This document shows positions 7,996-10,562 of a stretch of 10,562 bases of DNA, piece after piece. The stretch lies in NCBI GenBank assembly GCA_020253595.1, contig JADCBH010000011.1, positions 1 through 10,562 of the forward strand. The letters are read 5' to 3'. Position numbers and translations under genes: made by a program. Within the stretch, counting starts at the first letter, position 1. Each line of letters opens with the position of its first letter. Under the pieces are notes generated by a model that was not told where the DNA came from, searched no databases, and worked only from the letters and a program-made list of their open reading frames with translations. The DNA is from Brevundimonas sp. Lineage in GTDB: Bacteria > Pseudomonadota > Alphaproteobacteria > Caulobacterales > Caulobacteraceae.

Positions 7996-8024
7996 TTGAA
8001 GGCGTTCGACAATCCGACTGTAAG
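7996..8024 (+). promoter_or_regulatory. Weak candidate promoter of the toxin-antitoxin operon
   Basis: TTGAAG (7996-8001), a 17-base spacer and TGTAAG (8019-8024) each match four of six consensus bases. A direct repeat GTAAGG occurs at 8020-8025 and 8028-8033; the second copy includes the antitoxin's Shine-Dalgarno AAGGA (8030-8034). It lies in the 147-base divergent gap between ettA and the antitoxin, where nothing else stands out. The assignment is tentative. Confidence 0.28.
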
Positions 8025-8040
8025 GCGGTAAGGATCGTTC

Positions 8041-8271
8041 ATGGCAATTCACTTCGCCAAGATCACGTCCAAGTCCCAAACGACCGTCCCGCGAGAAGTG
8101 CGCGAGGCGCTGAAGGCGGGACCGGGGGACACCCTGGCCTATCGGATCGGTCCTGATGGCGTCACGGTGACCCGGGTCGAGCCTGTGGACTGGTCGTATC
8201 TTCGGTCGCTCGAGCCGACCCTGTCGGAGTGGAACACGGCGGAGGACGCGGCGGCCTTCGATGATCTGTGA
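8041..8271 (+). CDS. AbrB/MazE-family antitoxin
   Basis: This 76-residue protein has an N-terminal swapped-hairpin AbrB-type DNA-binding domain at residues 5-48. It is marked by FAKITSKSQTTVPREVREAL and GPGDTLAYRI, the usual sequence in which a KSQxTVP strand is followed by a short helix. The C-terminal 28 residues are acidic with two tryptophans (Trp51, Trp64) and probably wrap around and inhibit the toxin. AAGGA stands six bases before the ATG. It overlaps the toxin gene by 11 bases, the classical antitoxin-first order. In this family the antitoxin, usually with the toxin, represses its own promoter. Family assignment is confident; the specific pair name is not. Confidence 0.88.
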   Translation: MAIHFAKITSKSQTTVPREVREALKAGPGDTLAYRIGPDGVTVTRVEPVDWSYLRSLEPTLSEWNTAEDAAAFDDL

Positions 8272-8596
8272 CGCCGGCGACGTCGTGGTGGTGCCGTTCC
8301 CCTTCAGCGACATCGCGGTCGCCAAGGCCAGACCTGCCCTGGTCGTCTCATCGGCCAAGGCCAATGAGCGCGGCTCCGAGACGCTGCTGGCCATGATCAC
8401 AACGGCTGCGGCCGGGACGCGGTCGAGCGACACAGGCCTGAACGATCTCGAAGACGCGGGCCTGAAGACCCCGTGCGTGGTTCGCTTGAAGTTGTTCACC
8501 CTGGACAATCGACTTGTCGCGCGTCGCATAGGGCGACTGTCCAGCAGTGATCGGGCTCGGTGCGGCCTGGCCATTCGGGACTTGATCGCGATCTAG
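8261..8596 (+). CDS. PemK/MazF-family endoribonuclease toxin
   Basis: This 111-residue protein has the MazF/PemK barrel signature: AGDVVVVPFPFSDIAVAKARPALVVSS at residues 5-31, with Arg24-Pro25 in the conserved RPALV strand. Then comes LLAMITTAA at 42-50 and a CVVRLKLFTLDNRLVARRIGRLS segment, matching the later strands where the family carries a second conserved region. Toxins of this family cleave mRNA at short sequences, and the antitoxin encoded just upstream should neutralise it. The ATG lies 11 bases before the antitoxin stop and has no well-placed Shine-Dalgarno sequence, so translation is probably coupled, favouring antitoxin excess. The reading frame is intact. Base composition resembles the neighbouring chromosome. 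Its stop is 10 bases from the convergent nrsF stop. Cleavage specificity cannot be read from the sequence. Confidence 0.88.
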   Translation: MICDAGDVVVVPFPFSDIAVAKARPALVVSSAKANERGSETLLAMITTAAAGTRSSDTGLNDLEDAGLKTPCVVRLKLFTLDNRLVARRIGRLSSSDRARCGLAIRDLIAI

Positions 8597-8606
8597 CTCG
8601 GCCGCC

Positions 8607-9248
8607 TTACCAGCGAAACAGCACCCGGCCCACGACCGCGCCGACAGCCGCACCGGCGGCGATCCCCAAGGAGTACCAGACCGTCACGAAGCTGGCCGTG
8701 TGCTCGGGGCAGTGCAGGCCGTAAAGCGTCGTCGCCAGCGCCGCGGTCAGCAGGCCCGCCGCCGCCCCCGCCGCGCCCGGCCGCATGGGGGCGAAACCGC
8801 GCGCCGCGCCGAACACGAAGGGCGCCGCGATCAGGCTGAGGATCAGGATTCGTGGCGCGCAGGTCCGGGCGCTGTCGCCCATCAGGGCGGGCATCCGCTC
8901 GGGCTCCGGCATGGCCATGAATTCCCAGAGCGCCACCCCGCCCGCCGCCGCCAGCACAAGCCCCAGGGCCACGAGCGGCCCCCGGATCGGCATGCCGGGT
9001 CGCCCCAGCCGGTCCAGCAGCCAGAAGCCGACGACGCCCAGCGCCCCGGTGTAGATGGCCTTGGCCCAGAACGTCGGCCCGATCATGGCCGCGCCCAGGT
9101 CGTCGCGGAATCCCAGCCACAGTCCGACGCCCAACAGGACCAGCAGCCCACCGGCGACCAGCGCCAGCAGCAGCCGCCGCTCCACCTGCCTCGCCCCGGC
9201 GGCGGGCAGGTCGGCGGCCAGGGCCTCGATCAGGTCTTCAGTCTTCAT
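8607..9248 (-). CDS. nrsF: NrsF-type (DUF1109) membrane anti-sigma factor
   Basis: This 213-residue protein has a short cytoplasmic N-terminus (MKTEDLIEALAADLP) and six predicted membrane helices, near 26-46, 61-78, 90-110, 131-149, 157-177 and 184-210. That pattern defines DUF1109 proteins, which hold an ECF sigma factor at the membrane. With the N-terminus inside, Cys130 (loop before helix 4) and Cys180 (loop between helices 5 and 6, GLHCPEH) both face the periplasm. As I recall, Caulobacter NrsF needs two cysteines at almost the same positions, 131 and 181, to release SigF under chromium and cadmium stress, so the same sensing is inferred here. The gene overlaps the sigma factor gene by 11 bases and has GGAG (9258-9255) six bases before its ATG. 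No recognisable effector genes follow. Confidence 0.9.
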   Translation of the reverse strand: MKTEDLIEALAADLPAAGARQVERRLLLALVAGGLLVLLGVGLWLGFRDDLGAAMIGPTFWAKAIYTGALGVVGFWLLDRLGRPGMPIRGPLVALGLVLAAAGGVALWEFMAMPEPERMPALMGDSARTCAPRILILSLIAAPFVFGAARGFAPMRPGAAGAAAGLLTAALATTLYGLHCPEHTASFVTVWYSLGIAAGAAVGAVVGRVLFRW

Positions 9249-9801
9249 CTTCGGCTCCGTCGGTGGACGCGGGCGCGAAGCGGGCGTTCAGTGATTTCAT
9301 GCTGCGGTGGATGCTGACCTTGGCGGCGGTCAGGGTATAGCCGTGGTTCGCGGCGGCCTCGGCGACGGTCAGGCCCCTCAGCCGCACATCCTCGATCAGC
9401 CGGCGCTGTCGGGCGGGCAGCAGGGCCAGGATGCGCGTCAGGTCGGCGCGGGTCGCCCCGTCCTCGACGGTGTGGTCGGCGAACAGCTCTCCGGCCTCCT
9501 CAATCGGGTGGGAGGGGCGGCGACCTTGTCGGCGCAGGTGGTCGATCAGCTTGTGTCGAGCGATGGCGAAGGCCCAGGCCGTGAAGGGCTGGTTGCGGTC
9601 CCAGGTGGCTCGCTTGGCGTGGATGGTGATCAGGGTCTCCTGCACAAGGTCCTCCGCATCCTCTCCACCGTTGAACAGCCGCCGTCGGAAGAAGGGACGC
9701 AGGTGAGCCCCCATGTCAGACAGCAGCGCTCGCCAGGCGGCGGCATCCCCCTCCAGTCCGCGGAGCATCAAGGCTTTCAATTGGGCTTCGCGGTCGGTCA
9801 C
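9238..9801 (-). CDS. sigF: ECF RNA polymerase sigma factor, SigF type
   Basis: This 187-residue ECF sigma factor has region 2 at about 20-92 (AEDLVQETLITIHAKRATWD, then FTAWAFAIARHKLIDHLRR) and region 4 at about 118-172 (LARQRR-type helix, then GLTVAEAAANHGYTLTAAKVSIHRSMKSL). It lacks the anti-sigma zinc motif and extra C-terminal domains. Pairing with a DUF1109 protein places it in the ECF group of Caulobacter SigF, which responds to heavy metals. The start is a GTG at 9801. An ATG at residue 12 is a possible alternative but would trim the first helix. A GTAACC element sits about 30 bases upstream, suggesting autoregulation. The regulon is not next to the pair: nrsF follows, and an unrelated nuclease-like gene lies upstream. 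Confidence 0.92.
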   Translation of the reverse strand: MTDREAQLKALMLRGLEGDAAAWRALLSDMGAHLRPFFRRRLFNGGEDAEDLVQETLITIHAKRATWDRNQPFTAWAFAIARHKLIDHLRRQGRRPSHPIEEAGELFADHTVEDGATRADLTRILALLPARQRRLIEDVRLRGLTVAEAAANHGYTLTAAKVSIHRSMKSLNARFAPASTDGAEDED

Positions 9802-9810
9802 GTGCGGCCC

Positions 9811-9837
9811 ACTACGCAGGGGGAGGCGGAAGGTTAC
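9811..9837 (-). promoter_or_regulatory. Candidate SigF-dependent promoter upstream of sigF
   Basis: On the minus strand GTAACC (9837-9832) is followed after 15 bases by CGTAGT (9816-9811), 9 bases before the GTG start. GTAACC is, as I recall, the -35 element of Caulobacter SigF promoters; the reported -10 begins CG. The spacing would place transcription almost at the start codon, so either the mRNA is leaderless or the -10 is misassigned. The element sits 24 bases past the stop of the upstream gene. Confidence 0.45.
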
Positions 9838-9860
9838 AACGCCGCCAGCAGATCAGGAGA

Positions 9861-10562
9861 CTAGTCAGCGTAGTTGCGGACTGCGGCAGGATCGAGCTGG
9901 TCTGATGCGACCAGCTTGTAGTGTCTTTCGTCGACAACTCGGATTTCATCGTCGTGAAGCGTAAGCTCGAACAGCGCGATCACGCCATCGTCCATGAATT
10001 GCGCAGAAACGGCGCGGCAGCGAACACCGGGAAACTTCTCGCTTGCGAACTTCAGGTCTTGGGTGGTCTGGACCACGCCGATCTGGTCCTTGCCGCCTTT
10101 CGCTTGGACAGGGATCACATAGTGACAGCCTCGCTTGTCGATGCCGACGTAAAGCTCGTCGATCTCGATCTGCCCCACATCCTTGACGGTCGTTCGAAGG
10201 TGGTTCTGCAGGCTATATGTGGTCAGCCCTAGAAAGGTATCGATCAGCCGGTTGTAGCGAACTATGGCCAAAAGAGCCTGTTCGTCGTCCAGAGCGTAAG
10301 CGCGGATCAGCTCGGGTGTTGCATCCGGGATGGCGATCTTGACCAAATCTGCGCGCGGCAGGATGCGTTGAGCCTTGACGAGGCGAAAGCGATAGCCTGC
10401 CCGTCCAGCCCCTTCGATGATCCAGGTAAGACCGGCGGGCTGGGTTTCTACAATCGATTCCGGCAGCGCTGTGCGATATCTAAACGAGTAGATCACGTCT
10501 CCGAGGTTCTTGGGCAGTGGGATCCCTAGCTCGCTTGCGACCTCTTCGATTTCGCCTCTGGC
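9861..10562 (-). CDS. C-terminal part of an unrecognised protein with a possible PD-(D/E)xK-like nuclease core
   Basis: The frame stays open to the right edge, so the start is missing; 233 codons are visible. Upstream of the GTG at 10496 the frame reads ELGIPLPKNLGDVIYSFRYR, a coherent protein sequence, so that GTG is not taken as the start. The later segment EIDELYVGIDKRGCHYVIPV then QAKGGKDQIG resembles a PD-(D/E)xK core: acidic residues encoded at about 10155-10166 on a strand, then a strand ending in Q-A-K (10098-10106). QxK in place of ExK occurs in Mrr-type and some other nucleases. A regular alpha/beta tail follows. I do not recognise the family; a restriction-type or other defence endonuclease is a guess. 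Local GC is low for the window (99 of 180 bases at 10141-10320), and codons such as AGA and CTA appear, suggesting acquisition by transfer. It ends 59 bases before sigF without an obvious terminator. Confidence 0.7.
   Translation of the reverse strand, partial: ARGEIEEVASELGIPLPKNLGDVIYSFRYRTALPESIVETQPAGLTWIIEGAGRAGYRFRLVKAQRILPRADLVKIAIPDATPELIRAYALDDEQALLAIVRYNRLIDTFLGLTTYSLQNHLRTTVKDVGQIEIDELYVGIDKRGCHYVIPVQAKGGKDQIGVVQTTQDLKFASEKFPGVRCRAVSAQFMDDGVIALFELTLHDDEIRVVDERHYKLVASDQLDPAAVRNYAD

Noticed and set aside
8584..8606. Terminator at the third convergent junction (toxin and nrsF)
   Set aside because: The 10-bp palindrome GATCGCGATC has no loop and the 10-base gap holds only a short CGGCCG palindrome. 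No stable stem includes both stops.
9861..10496. GTG at 10496 as the start of the nuclease-like gene
   Set aside because: The frame continues upstream to the window edge with protein-like sequence (ELGIPLPKNLGD), so the gene is most likely longer and cut by the window.

Overview
The window reads as chromosomal DNA of a GC-rich alphaproteobacterium, most likely a Caulobacterales member such as Brevundimonas or Caulobacter. The evidence is a MetH split into two polypeptides at a domain boundary, an ECF sigma factor paired with an NrsF/DUF1109 membrane anti-sigma factor, a DUF6065-type protein, and strong GC bias. Genes are packed tightly and many overlap. No rRNA, tRNA, CRISPR array, insertion sequence or intergenic gap above 150 bases is visible.

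Bases 1-3243 hold a minus-strand methionine-cycle operon. It starts with an ArsR-type winged-helix regulator fused to a SAM-dependent methyltransferase domain. Then come metF, the homocysteine-binding module of metH, and the start of the rest of metH, which runs off the left edge. Junctions are TGATG, ATGA and TGATG. A perfect 22-bp palindrome (3215-3236) lies just upstream, filling the spacer and -10 of the best promoter candidate, so autorepression of the operon in response to SAM or SAH is the natural model.

Bases 3314-6209 hold, on the plus strand, an EF-hand lipoprotein and a chagasin-like (I42) lipoprotein. Between them on the minus strand are a D-2-hydroxyacid dehydrogenase and a DUF6065-like protein. 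Bases 6226-7893 (minus) encode EttA, the ABC-F translation factor. Two of the three convergent gene pairs end in a hairpin that contains both stop codons.

Bases 8041-8596 (plus) encode an AbrB/MazE-type antitoxin and a PemK/MazF-type toxin, overlapping by 11 bases. Bases 8607-9801 (minus) encode NrsF and SigF, also overlapping by 11 bases, with a GTAACC element upstream of sigF that fits autoregulation. The right edge (9861-10562, minus) is the C-terminal part of an unrecognised protein with a possible PD-(D/E)xK-like nuclease core (D/E...QAK). Its base composition is clearly less GC-rich than its neighbours and suggests acquired, possibly defence-related DNA.

I found no clearly unprecedented system. 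The best leads are the regulator-methyltransferase fusion with its operator, the cut-off nuclease-like gene, and the stop-codon hairpins.
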